64,000 nt of DNA from Zonotrichia leucophrys gambelii. Lineage: Eukaryota; Chordata; Aves; Passeriformes; Passerellidae. The stretch is taken from contig NC_088178.1 of the NCBI RefSeq assembly GCF_028769735.1, positions 930,001 to 994,000 of the forward strand, read 5' to 3'. This document shows, piece after piece, positions 47,991 to 58,876 of the stretch (within the stretch, counting starts at the first letter, position 1; each line of letters opens with the position of its first letter). Below the pieces are notes generated by a model. That model was not told where the DNA came from. It did no database searches and saw only the letters and a list, made by a program, of their open reading frames with translations. Position numbers and translations under genes: made by a program.

Positions 47991-50098
47991 TGCCTTTCCA
48001 ATATCACTAAACTTGTAAGATATTCTGACTTCCAGTCTGAGCCCAGTGCTGGGGTGGTTGTGATTTTGAGAGAAATGGGATATTGCCATCTCCTCCCTGC
48101 TCAGTTTTCAAGGAGCTGATTTTTTTTTCAAGGCACAGGAAAGTATTTGCACCCTTTGCCCTACAAAATGTTTTTAGTGATTAAACTGTATTAGATCTGC
48201 TTTAGCTTCTGATACTCCAGCTGTGCATCAGCAGACTTTCCTGCTGTTAAGAGGCCAAGAAAATGTTCTCCTTTTTGGAAAGTCTGTTCTGCCAAAGATG
48301 AAGTTCCTCTGCTTGAACTGTCTGGGGGTCCTGCAGGATCAATGCAGCTGGAATTGAGGTCAATGCAAACCCTCTAAGGTTTGGTAGGATCAGCTTTTTG
48401 GAGATGTCTGGCGCTGCTTTCCAGGGTGGCTGTTTCACTGACTGCTTTGTTCAAGCTAATGCTCCCCACTTTTGCTGTAGCATTGTTCTAATTTTGTGTG
48501 CTGCTTTACCTGTATAAACCAGGCTTTGTTTTCTTTCCAACACAAAGAAGGAGAAGGGCTGTTTCTCATCAATGAGATCTGGTGCAACTACTTGGGGGAG
48601 GCCTTGCACCCTGTGTCTGCCAAAAGAGAAGCACCTGGAGCTCCTTGCAGCTCCTGAGGCTCTGAAAATGGGAGCAATCAAAGCAGCAAACATGTCTGAG
48701 TTACTCCCTATGGCTTTTCTGAGGGAGGGGAAATGTGCAGGAAGTAACTTAGTTTCATAGTGGGCAAAAAGTGCTAAGAGTTGAACGCTGTTCCCTTTTT
48801 CTACTTCTAGTTTTCAATTTTGAAATACCACATGGACTAGCTGTTTACTTTGTACAAGGTCACTCAGAACCTGAGTCGGCATTTTACTCATTTCCCAGGC
48901 TCTGCAAATATCAAGGTCAGGCTAGGTTTTCATTACCTTCTTGGAGTAAGTTGTGTTTCCTTTCTTGTTGTCTTTTATGTGTATGTTCCCACATTTCCAT
49001 CAAATTATTGTGCTGTAAGTATATTCACACTTCACTAGCCCAGCCTGTGTTTACTGTGTGTCTTTTAGAAATGTGATTGAAACTAGTGAGAGCACAAGGA
49101 AAGAAATACCTACACCAACGTGCAGCTAAATGAATTAACATTGAGTTCTTGTAGCATTCAGAGGTGACTTGGGTTTTGGACATTACACTGTGCAGTTTGT
49201 ACAATCCATCATGGACTTTGCCCTTGGAAGTTGAATTTCTGTTCTGTGAATGAAAGACCTGATTCTTCCTAAAACCCTTAACAAGCAGAAAGCAAGCTTG
49301 CCAACTACATGGCTACAAAGAATTATATTTATTTTGTTACAGTTAAGTCAAAGCAGCATCCCATAAGTAAATTGTTTCAGAATTGAGAACTCATCTCATT
49401 TAGTTTTAAATCTAACTAACCTGGCAGAGAGAAGTCTTCAATTAGGAGCAAGGTCTTTTCATTAAAGTACTCAATAGTAAAATGCAACAGTTAATTGTTC
49501 ATTTATGCCTCTTAATATGTTGAATTGGATTTCCTTTGTTTTTAAAACAAATTGCATTAAGGTGCAGCTCTGATTCATGTTCATAATTAAACACAAATAC
49601 AATTGTATTGCAAAAGGGGCATTAGAGATTGGAGAAGCCAAGAATCCAGATTCAAGGAGCTCAAATGTGGTATGTGTCTTTAAAATACGGTTCAAGTGCT
49701 TGAAGAAGTTTAAACTCTGTATTCTTCTCTTGTGGAGGCATTGATTGACCTTTTAAAAGTTTGGTTTAGTTTAGGGCTGCAGAAAAATGGAATGGCCAAG
49801 AACATAGGGTTATTGCAAGGACATCAATGATGTCACTTGGTGCTGTCCTTTCTAGAAGTGGAGAGCGAGCACTAGTAAAAAAAATACTAAAAAAATGCCT
49901 ACATGTTGGTCTTACCAGTGCCACTCAAAATGGGAAGTCAGAACCAAGCCCTGATAGTTTATATGGGCGATTACTTAGCCCATCTTTGCTTAAGAAAACA
50001 CCACAAACAACTAAAAAACATCCCCCAACAGCAAAAAAGATAGACATTAAAAGCATTTACTGCCATCCTCAATCACCCTTGCCAAAAGCCCAGAGAAT

Positions 50099-50222
50099 GT
50101 TGCATGTTGTGTGGGGAGTTGTGTTGCGTTTCGTGTGTGCAGTTGTGTTGCATGGTGTGTGTGCAGTTGTGTTGCATGTTGTGTGGGGAGTTGTGTTGCA
50201 TGGTGTGTGTGCAGTTCTGTTC
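50099..50222. repeat. Short GT-rich minisatellite (24-bp and related units)
   Basis: About five units of AGTTGTGTTGCATGGTGTGT plus GTGC, alternating with a GTGGGG-containing version. It gives spurious cysteine-rich open frames. Confidence 0.85.
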
Positions 50223-52604
50223 AGCCAGTCAAAAGGCAAATGATTTTTTTGGGGCACCACACTGTGGAGCGCTGTGGCTGAAAGCTCTCCGTGCTCTGGC
50301 CGAGCCAAAAGGATGTGAGCTCTGCAAGGGTTCCTCAGAGAGGGAGTCCTTTGATCTGGCTGGGCCCCCTCCAAGAACAGAAGGAAAATCACTTTTATAA
50401 AAAGCAAATAAGCTCTTGATTATTTTTTCCTGGAGGGAGTGGGTTGTGCTGGGCTGTGAGATACGTGTGACTGCTCAGAGCCAGCCCCAGCTCTGGCTCC
50501 TGCCAGGGTGGCCGCTGATAAGGCAGCACTGAGAGCTCCTGAATAAACCACTGCTAGTGTGACAAATGCATGGTTTGTGTGCTAATAATGCACAGAGGTG
50601 TTCCACAGATAACAACAGCAGGGGATCAACTTCTCCCCAGCTCTTTCACTGAGCAAATCCGGAATTGGAGATTAATTCTGAAAACTCCACTGTAATTATC
50701 ATTGCTGTCAAAATTTTTATGGTTTTCCAAGTGATAAAATTGTTGTGAAGTAGTCCTACCCAAGAATGGAACCTATGCCCAGAACACAGTTGTGCAGCTT
50801 ATTCAACTTATTCTTTTAATAATAATTTCATTTCTTTGCCCCTAAGTGGGAAAAAAAAAATAAATCCAAGTCTCATGGGATCAAAGGCTAGGATTTATCC
50901 AAGTACTTTGAAAACAAAAAGAATCATGAGTGTAGTAGATGGAGATGGTTATGTTTGGATGTTTTTAGATTCCTGCTCAGGATAAATGTTTCAGTTTGGT
51001 GTGTTGGAGGAGGGTGTGTCTCTTGCATCATTATTTCTGTGCCATTAATAACCAATGTGACTTATCAACATCTGATAAGTATTTTTAATTTGGCGAGCCT
51101 GAATAAACTGGAGCCCAGGTGCATTGGCAGAGAAGACCTGTGGCCTGCTCTTGAATTTCTTATTCTTGGAATATGAGGGGAATTCCATGCAAATGTAAAT
51201 GTGCAGCAGATAGAGTAGCTGGGGAAGAGAAATCTTGTGGTAGAAGGTTTTTACTGAAGAGTAAATTTACTGAAGAGCTTTGTCCCAAATAACAGCAAGC
51301 TGTTGGAAGCCAGTGAGAGAGGAGATGGTGTCAGCTGGGCAAGAGGGAAAGGTCACATCAGACAAATCAAATCTCACTCTCTGATAAAGGGCCATCTTCT
51401 GATGCTGTGTGCATCCTATCAATGTTTTAGGAAGAGTGGCAAAAGCAAGTTACCAAGAAGTGTTAAAAAAAAAAAAAAAGTAAAGTATCAGTGCATAGAG
51501 GGTTTTTAATGTAACTGAAAGGAGAGAAATAGTTTATCAAGAAGAAGATTGTGGACTGTGACCAGTACTCTGTGGTTGCACATGTGTACCCATATGCCAG
51601 CCTGGGGAGAAATGAGCTGGTGTTCAGGAGGTTTTATCTGTTCAGGAAACCCAAAATGACTTGAAACTTCAGCTAAACAATTTTGGCTTAAAAGTAAACT
51701 GTGCAAATTTAATGGGGAAGATGAATAACTGTTGAAGCAAAATATTATTGCAAGTGGTAGGTTCTCCAGATTTTGATGTCAAAGCAAGATGAATTTCAGC
51801 AAAAAAATACTTCAGTAATGTGAATTGCAGAGCTTTCCCTAGATGTGACTGTAAGTTCAGTATCCTCTGAAAATTATTTCATTCTTACTGGCCTGTTGGT
51901 CCTTTTCCTTAAATCTCTCTGAGAGTGTACATTTGTTTTCTTCTCTCTAATATCTCTGGTTGTAAAAACATTTTTGATTACTTATTTTGTTACTGAAAAA
52001 AAAGGAAAAAACGTCTCAATAACCAAGAAACCCCCAAGTATTTGTGATTGTCTGTACAATACCTGGGGCAAGGCAAAGTAATATTTCAGGTGGAAGAGTT
52101 TTAAGAATTCTAGTCTTGCTTACTGGGTAATCATCATTGAACAATTATATGGGAATAATTAAATTCTCCTGACAAGTGTGACCTTGCTGCTGACCTGTTG
52201 ATACTCCTTTGGCCAAGATTTTCTTGTCATACCATCTTTTCTCTTAGTTCCTGTGGCTGCCCTGCAGGGAGCCCTTCATTCTTCTTGCTTCTCACCTCCT
52301 AGCAGATGTATCTCCAGTGTGCTGCAGGCTGCCTGCTGGCTCTTGCACTGTGTCTTTTTTAAAATAATTATTTTAAAGTCATTCTTTTAAAGTCATTTGC
52401 AGCCCAGCTCCTGCTTTGGGGTTCTTTAGGGGTGCTGGTTGTGTTTGCCTGATTTGATGACAGTGCTGTGGAAGCTCTGGCACTGGAGCATGCTGGAATT
52501 GAGGAGCATCAGCTGGGGGACTACAGCATTCCCTTTGGTCATGTTGTCTGTGCAGGAACCCCCTTGAGTCCGAGCACCTGAGGTGGATTAAACCTGCTCC
52601 TTTC

Positions 52605-53165
52605 TGTGCCTCAGTGCAGGAGTGACAGGGGTGGGATGGATGGGATGGACAGACACCAGAGATCTCTGCAGCCAGGTCATGGAACTTGTGGTTTATTGCA
52701 AAGGGCCTGGGTGCAGGGCCCTGCTGGGAGCTGCCAGCCACAGCTCGGAGCAGGCCCCAAAGAGGGAACAGGGAGGGTAGTCGAGAGTGAAGGCCAGAGC
52801 GGAGGGTAAAGAGAGGTAGAGAGAGTGAGGAAGAGTAAAGAGATGAGAGAGTTCGAAATAAAAGCATTCTGTTAATATCATAATCTCTCATAATATCTAA
52901 TACTAAGAATACAGATCATATAGCATTTACATACAGCCTGTAAGAATCACTACATTACCACACTGTGTTACATTTTAAGCCCTAAAAACTCCTCTTTGGA
53001 CCCCTTCTGCCAAGCTGGCAGGGTCTGCTCTGACCCTTGGAGCTGTCTACAAGCAGAGGGTGTTGTTCCATCAAAAGGGGATCACCTTCAGCTGGCCACA
53101 CCATTGTTTTCCAGTTTAGTAACTAAGGCATCTCAAAGCTTGCTTTCATTTCAATCTCACTTACA
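52605..53165 (-). mobile_element. Antisense LTR just upstream of exon 6 (LTR family 4)
   Basis: About 561 bp. On the minus strand it starts TGTAAGTGAGATTG, contains TTTGCAATAAACCACAAG (a poly(A) signal), and ends GAGGCACA. Possible 5-bp flanks are CTTTC (52600-52604) and GTTTC (53166-53170), matching at four of five bases. The layout and composition are those of an avian ERV LTR; edges are estimates. It ends 77 bp before exon 6, so little original intron is left at that splice site. Confidence 0.65.
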
Positions 53166-53242
53166 GTTTCCATATTCTCAAAACCTTTTGCCAGGCAATG
53201 ACATTGATAAGGCTTTCCTGTTTCATCTCCCCCACTCCCCAG

Positions 53243-53476
53243 GCCAGTTTTGCACCGAGGATGTGGATGAGTGCCAGCTCCAGCCCAATGCCTGCCAGAA
53301 CGGGGGCACCTGCACCAACCACAACGGGGGCTACGCCTGTGTCTGCGTCAACGGCTGGAGCGGGGACGACTGCAGCAAGAACATCGACGACTGCTTCACT
53401 GCCTCCTGCGCCAACGGCTCCACCTGCATCGACAGGGTGGCCTCCTTCTCCTGCATCTGCCCTGAGGGGAAGGCAG
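53243..53476 (+). CDS. NOTCH2: NOTCH2 exon 6: EGF8 and most of EGF9
   Basis: The acceptor CCACTCCCCAG leads into [14 protein letters not shown]8 contains the calcium site DVDEC and the O-fucose motif CQNGGTC; EGF9 contains NIDDC and CANGSTC. The exon ends at the donor GCAG|GTGAGG (phase 1), 234 nt. EGF8 is the first module of the Notch ligand-binding segment and contacts Jagged/Delta C2-MNNL regions in solved Notch1 complexes (family knowledge). The exon is GC-rich at third positions. Its 5' flank is an antisense LTR ending about 77 bp upstream, and a sense LTR lies 0.4 kb downstream. Confidence 0.97.
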
Positions 53477-53850
53477 GTGAGGGCACACCGCTTGCACAAG
53501 TCTGGCACTCGCATGGAAGGCGCTCCCTGGGGTTTAGGCGCTTGTTCAAAGTGGGGTGTTGACTCTGCGCGCTTCGCCACCAGGAGGAAACTTGTCCGTG
53601 AGCAAGGGGCTGTTAAACCCCTCTAACCTGGGACAAAGAAGTATTTGTGTCATGCTAGAAGACTAACTTAGTGCAGTTTAGGTTGCAAGGAAAGATCTTT
53701 TTCCAGCTGTCCTTAAAAGCAGCTCTGGTCCATGCGCAGTGGTGAGAGCGCTGGGCATGGAAGGAAGATGTCAGGATGGCAAACGTGTGACATGGAAACA
53801 CACGAGGTCCCAGCTGTGTTTCCAGGGGAAGCCTATGGCACAAGAGGGAC
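53477..53850 (+). other. NOTCH2: NOTCH2 intron 6, first part
   Basis: No recognised feature. Part of it may be the 5' end of the LTR that follows, whose start I could not fix. Confidence 0.5.
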
Positions 53851-54158
53851 CCCTCACTCCTTGATGAACTGAGAATTGATTATCTAAAGGGTGGTGGTGG
53901 ACTGAGAGTTGGTGATCTGAGGGATGGATGTATTGGGAATTTGGTGGGCGGAGGAGGAATGTTTTTGGAGGGTTTTCATTCTGAGTTTTGTGTGTGTTTC
54001 TCTTTATATATAGTTGTAGGTTAATAAAGTTTTTTTTTCTTCTTTATTCCAAAGCTGGAGCCTGCTTTGCTCTATTCCTGGTCACATCTCACAGCAGATA
54101 CCAGGGAGCATATATTTTCATGGGGACACTGGCATTGCACCAGTATCAAACTGTGACA
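53851..54158 (+). mobile_element. Sense LTR in intron 6 (LTR family 5)
   Basis: Contains two imperfect ~36-bp repeats (GAACTGAGAATTGAT... and GACTGAGAGTTGGTGATCTG...), a TATATATAG box, TTAATAAAG about 20 bp later (AATAAA in sense with the gene), and an ending CAAACTGTGACA at 54158. These are the parts of a passerine-type LTR. The left boundary is uncertain and could lie up to ~200 bp further upstream. Confidence 0.65.
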
Positions 54159-54718
54159 CTAGCCCTTAGCAGAATCTGTATTTGCTTGAGAAGTTGCACA
54201 TGAATGTGACTTGCCCTATGCCCTTTATAATAATTATAGGAATCCAGAAACCAAATTTAGGTATTTTTATGTGAGTGTGTTAGGACCTCACTGGTATAGT
54301 GGAAAATGTTCTGGTTTAGGTTAGGTGGAAGTGTATCTCCTAACTACATGGAAATAAAAGTGATCTGCATGTCTGAATTAAAGTGAGCTTCATGTGCACC
54401 TTTTCAGATGTCAGAAAAATTATCATGCTGGTTTGAGAGAAGAGGTAGTTAACTGCTGCAAGATCGAGATTTTGATAATGGTCAGCCATTTCCCTGGTTC
54501 AGAAGTGCTGGACACACCTCTAAAGCAACAGAATTTGTATTTAAATATGATGTTCAGTAAGTGTGTGATGAATTCCCTGTGGTAGTTCAGGGCTGAAGCC
54601 TGCTTAGGTTTCTTGCTGTGGGAGTCTCTATCTGAAATACCAGGACACAGAATGTGTGTAAAATACAGTCTGACTGCTTCATCTCTCTATTTTAATAAAC
54701 TCTTGGATGCTTCTTTAG
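54159..54718 (+). other. NOTCH2: NOTCH2 intron 6, last part
   Basis: Ordinary intron sequence ending in the TTTAATAAAC...TTCTTTAG acceptor region. No repeat recognised. Confidence 0.75.
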
Positions 54719-54874
54719 GTCTTCTGTGCCACTTGGATGATGCCTGTGTTAGCAATCCGTGCCAGAAAGGTGCTCTCTGTGACACCAACCCCGTGAATGG
54801 AAACTACATCTGCACCTGTCCCCAGGGCCATAAGGGAGCAGACTGCACTGAGGATGTGGATGAATGTGCAATGG
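54719..54874 (+). CDS. NOTCH2: NOTCH2 exon 7: end of EGF9, EGF10, start of EGF11
   Basis: The acceptor TTCTTTAG is followed by [18 protein letters not shown]10 carries the O-glucose motif [16 protein letters not shown] starts calcium-binding EGF11, and the donor is ATGG|GTGAGT (phase 1). The length is 156 nt. The wording CDTNPVNG and [10 protein letters not shown] is specific to NOTCH2 among vertebrate Notches as I recall them. Third positions are more mixed than in exons 3-6. Confidence 0.97.
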
Positions 54875-55898
54875 GTGAGTTTCTGTTTGCTCTCTGTGAG
54901 TTCAAGAACGCACATTTCGTCATTTTCTCCACACACTTGAGACTCCTTTTGTCCCCTTCCATTTCAGTGTCTTCAGATGCATTTTAAACTTGTGTGAGAG
55001 CTGGGGCAAAGGGCTGAGCTGGAATAGTTGTCCATGTTTGAGCTGGAATATGAAAAGCAGGGGGATGCTTAGCCATTCTTCCTTGTGCAAGAGGGCTTTA
55101 GCACTGTGTGGGGAGTGCCTGCAAACAGATGTGATAATGAAGCTGTCCCTTAGAACTGCAGGGTGCAACGAGAGCACCGCAGTTCGTGTGGGAGCTGTTG
55201 CAGCTACGGCCTGGGTAGAAATATATCAAGGCTGTTTGACAGCCAGAATGTGGCTGGATCTTTTGAGTGCCTTCCAAGACTGGTGACCACGTGGGCTTTT
55301 AAAGCTGTAGTTCTCTGGTAGCATGCTGTTGTGTTGTTTTGGGGATTAACTGCACTCTTACAGACTTACTTACAGTTTTGTGAGTGCTCGTTCATGCTTC
55401 TAGAGAGTGATGCGTGAAGGTAATGCCTAACCAGCACATGGAAGGGTTGGAAAGAAGCTCTTCTTTGAATTTCATTCCTCAGTCTGCCTTGGACAAGAGT
55501 GCTGTTCCTTTTTGAAAACACAAAAAGGACAAGTTTGACTGTTTTGTGGCTGTGGCGGCATCTTGTCGGCCTCGGGAATGAAGTAAATGTAAAATGTGAT
55601 CTGGAAATAAAGCCTTGAAAACATAATTAGTTCTCTAATCCCTGCTAGCTGATACTTAGCTCTTAAGAGCTGTCATTAGTAATATGGGACAGAGTTACTC
55701 CTCTGGTCCCCGATGGTGACAGCAATCCTTCTTTTTGCCCCTGATAGGCAAGAAACTGCCACTGTTTTCTTCAGTTTTCTTTTCCCCAGCAGGATGAACA
55801 ATCTTTCCCCAATGTTACTTGCCAGAAAGGAATGCCCATGAAAAGACCACGACTAATAAAGGATGCTGTGGCTTTCCTGCTCTGGGGAGAGGTTTTCA
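54875..55898 (+). other. NOTCH2: NOTCH2 intron 7, first part
   Basis: Plain intron sequence; nothing recognised before the CR1 fragment. Confidence 0.75.
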
Positions 55899-56250
55899 CA
55901 GAATCACAGAATAATGAGGTTGGAAGAGACCTCTAAGATCATCCAGTCCAACCCATGCCCTAACACCTCAACTAGACTATAGCACCAAGTGCCATGTCCA
56001 GTCTTTTTTTAAACACATCCAGAGATGGTGATTCTGTCACTCCCTGGGAAGAGCATTCCAGTGCTTTATTATTCTTTTGGTGAAGAATTTTTTCCTAATA
56101 TCCAACCTATCCCTTCCCTGATGTAGCTTGAGACTGGTGGGGTTGGTCTCTTCCATCGGGCAGTCCTCTGGTTCTGTCAGTGCTGCCCAATGGAAGACAC
56201 CAACCCCACCTGTCTGCAACCTCTCCTCAGGAAGTTGTAGAAGAGCAATA
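55899..56250 (-). mobile_element. CR1 LINE 3' fragment upstream of exon 8
   Basis: The plus strand begins ACAGAATCACAGAAT, the complement of the 8-bp ATTCTGTG terminal repeat of CR1, then GAGGTTGGAAGAGACCTCTA and ATCATCCAGTCCAACCC, a textbook avian CR1 3' end. The minus strand encodes the end of the CR1 reverse-transcriptase ORF (RDRLDIRKKFF, HWNALPRE) and, after a frame change, a FYNFLRRGC stretch. It is 5'-truncated and inactive. The right edge is approximate, about 50 bp before the exon 8 acceptor. Confidence 0.92.
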
Positions 56251-56306
56251 AGAGAGAGAGAACAATGATTTTGACCCACACACTTGTGTCTATCCCGTTC
56301 TTGCAG

Positions 56307-56495
56307 CAAACAGCAATCCGTGTGAGCATGCGGGGAAATGCGTCAACACCGAGGGCTCCTTCCACTGTGAGTGCCTGAAGGGCTACACAGGGCCCCGCTG
56401 TGAGATGGACATCAATGAGTGCCACTCCAACCCGTGCCAGAACGATGCCACCTGCCTGGATAAAATTGGAGGCTTCACGTGTCTCTGTATGCCAG
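56307..56495 (+). CDS. NOTCH2: NOTCH2 exon 8: most of EGF11 and EGF12
   Basis: The acceptor CCGTTCTTGCAG is followed by [12 protein letters not shown] and then calcium-binding EGF12, [10 protein letters not shown], with CQNDATC. EGF11-12 form the core ligand-binding site of Notch receptors. The CQNDATC threonine is the position equivalent to the O-fucose residue of NOTCH1 EGF12 that contacts ligand and is modified by Fringe (family knowledge). CHSNPC is an O-glucose motif. The exon is 189 nt and ends at the donor CCAG|GTGAGG. An old CR1 fragment ends roughly 50 bp upstream of the acceptor. Confidence 0.97.
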
Positions 56496-57561
56496 GTGAG
56501 GGGAGGTTCTGACAGGGAACAAAGCTGCAGAGGGCTGAAGGCTGAGACGGAGCCTGCTGTGGTGGCACCAGCCAGGAGGAGCTGGCATTGGTGTGTGGGA
56601 GGGAGAAAGCAATTAGAGGGCTGAGAGAGAAACCAGTCTCTGCATCAGCCTGCTGAGCTGGGTATGTGTGAAAGTATTTGTTACTGTACCTGGTAAAGGG
56701 CATGTGCAGAGTCATCTGTCTCTCTGGCAAAGCCAAGCAGGTGCAACCTCTAAAAGAGTGACTGTGTTTTGAGGTATGCATATGGTGATTTCAGATAATG
56801 AATGGTGTTTGGGGTTTTTCTGTGCTTAAAATACCCCAAATAATGCAAGCTCCCATTGAACTGAGGAAGTCATTGTAAAAAAAAGCTACTTGAATGAAAT
56901 TGTGCTTGTAAAATTTGCATGGCCAATGTAACCAAGGACCAATGTTAGTCTTCTGCTTTGCACTTTGATAGAAAGGGGTGAAAAAAGAAAAAGATGCAAG
57001 CTGCCAGTTGCACAGACTTATAAAGTACTAAAATCATAAATATAAATAAAGAATTTTGACCCCTGCAGGAGATCAGATGATACCCTGACAATTACAATGA
57101 GTTTTTATTAATATAGTATTTATTAATATATAATACATTTTGAAAGATGGAACAGGAAAGGCTAGTCCCAATTATTTCACCCTTCTTAATGTTTTTCTTG
57201 TACTCTGCCATTAGCTATAAGCCCTTGAGCTAAAACAATCTGTTGTTTGTTTATGTACCTTTTACAAAGTAATTAACCCCTTCTCAAGTGGAAGAAAACA
57301 TTAGATGTGAATTCAGCATTGACTTCTGCTGTTGCTGGTTAGGTGAGCATCTTCAGCAACAGTGAAACCTACACAATCAACATCCCTTTTTAGCCTCTGG
57401 TGTATATTCTTACCTCACAGTTTCTGTCCACACTGCAAGCTTGCAATGAAACTCTGCTTAGACTTTCAGCACTGGTGTAAAACTCAGTTACACTCTCAAG
57501 GGCACTTTCTACAGCCTTCAGTCACCTCTTCTAATTTTTTTTTTTTTAATTTTTTAAACAG
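56496..57561 (+). other. NOTCH2: NOTCH2 intron 8
   Basis: 1.07 kb. AT-rich near 57100-57140 (TTTATTAATATA repeated). No gene or mobile element recognised. Confidence 0.75.
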
Positions 57562-57675
57562 GTTTTAAAGGAGTTCACTGTGAAGAAGATATTGATGAAT
57601 GCCTGAGTAACCCCTGTGTGAACAATGGAGTGTGTCTTGATAAAGTCAACCGCTTCCTCTGTGTCTGTCCTCCTG
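57562..57675 (+). CDS. NOTCH2: NOTCH2 exon 9: end of EGF12 and most of EGF13
   Basis: The acceptor TTTTTAAACAG follows a T-rich tract. The exon reads [19 protein letters not shown] and ends CVCPPG at the donor CCTG|GTGAGT, 114 nt, phase 1. DIDEC is a calcium-binding signature and CLSNPC an O-glucose motif. Third positions are clearly AT-leaning (TTT AAA GGA GTT), opposite to exons 3-6. Confidence 0.97.
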
Positions 57676-58762
57676 GTGAGTTCTGATTTCTGGAAGCTTT
57701 TCCTGCTTCCCCCTACCAAGAGCTGCACAGGTATTGTGGGTGAAATGTTTCTTGTGAGTCTCTGTTGTTTTTAGGGCAGTACCTGTTTGTGTGAGTTGCA
57801 ATCACTATTAAATCAGAATAGTTTCATGTTGGTTGCAATAATATTGTGCCTGTAACTGCGTGAGCATTGACAGACAGTTGGACACCTCATCTAAAAGGGC
57901 AGCTGGCAACAAGAGCTTCTGTTGTTGTGGAAATTACAGTGAGATTCTCAGCATATTTTAAAGATCAGACCCTCTGCACACTTTTTGTCTTTTTTCTGAG
58001 GTTTTTAGGCAGAAGCTGATTTTGCATCAGTGTAGTTTATGGTGCATGCATGAGGAGTGAGATGAATTCGGCTCTACTAGAAAAGAAAAAGAGCTGAGTT
58101 GAGGGTCAATGTTAGCTGTAGAGTGAACATCACTTATTTTCTTCATGGGTTAAAAAAATTTTGAGTTCAGAATTTACATGACAAAAGCCTGCTCTGCAGC
58201 CCATCTTGTTAACTAATGATGTTCAGGCTCTTGCTTTGGTTCCTTCCTCCAAGAAGAATTCCTCATGGCTTTTTTCTTTCCTCAAACTGCCCAAGGATCT
58301 GCATCACCTGACATCACCTGTCAATACTTTGTTAACTATTTCAAGAACTATTTTGAAACTTCCAGTGCTATATTGCAGCACATTCCATACTGCTGCAGTA
58401 ATTCTAGTCTGAAGACTCTAGTGATGTCTAGTATGCGCTGCTATTTTATTTTTAGCCTCTTGCTTTGATTGCCTTAAAGATTTTTATCAGTGGGCTCTCA
58501 GCTTTACAGGCAGGCATGCTGTCCAGTGCTGGACACTGCTTTATTTCTTTTTGGCTTGGCCATTTCAGTTTTAAGCTGACCTGGAGGACTTTGGAGGGTG
58601 GGTTTGATGAGGAGTGCGCCCACACAGGGCATGGTGTGTGTGCTTCGTGATGCCACTGGATGTGGATTGGCTGGGCTTGAGGGTTTGTTGGAGGTGATTC
58701 CTGACGGTGCAGCTGTCCTGGTGAAGCCCTTCAGTGACTCCTGGTTTCCCTGTGCCTCTCAG
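57676..58762 (+). other. NOTCH2: NOTCH2 intron 9
   Basis: 1.09 kb of ordinary intron sequence; nothing recognised. Confidence 0.8.
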
Positions 58763-58876
58763 GGTTCAGCGGAGCCGTGTGCCAGATTGACATAGACGAC
58801 TGTTCCAGCACGCCGTGCCTCAACGGAGCCAAGTGCATTGACCACCCCAATGGCTACGAGTGCCAGTGTGCCACAG
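58763..58876 (+). CDS. NOTCH2: NOTCH2 exon 10: end of EGF13 and most of EGF14
   Basis: The acceptor GTGCCTCTCAG leads into [19 protein letters not shown] and the exon ends CQCATG at the donor ACAG|GTCAGT, 114 nt. CSSTPC fits the O-glucose pattern. The cysteine after CLNGA is preceded by AK, not T/S, so EGF14 has no O-fucose site here. Confidence 0.97.

Larger units (their letters stand above)
39586..52599 (+). other. NOTCH2: NOTCH2 intron 5, main part
   Basis: 13 kb with no recognised gene. It holds a short 24-bp tandem repeat at 50.1 kb, a possible ancient LINE fragment near 47.8 kb, and homopolymer runs near 41428, 45437-45452, 48121 and 51466-51479. Otherwise I see nothing. Confidence 0.65.
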
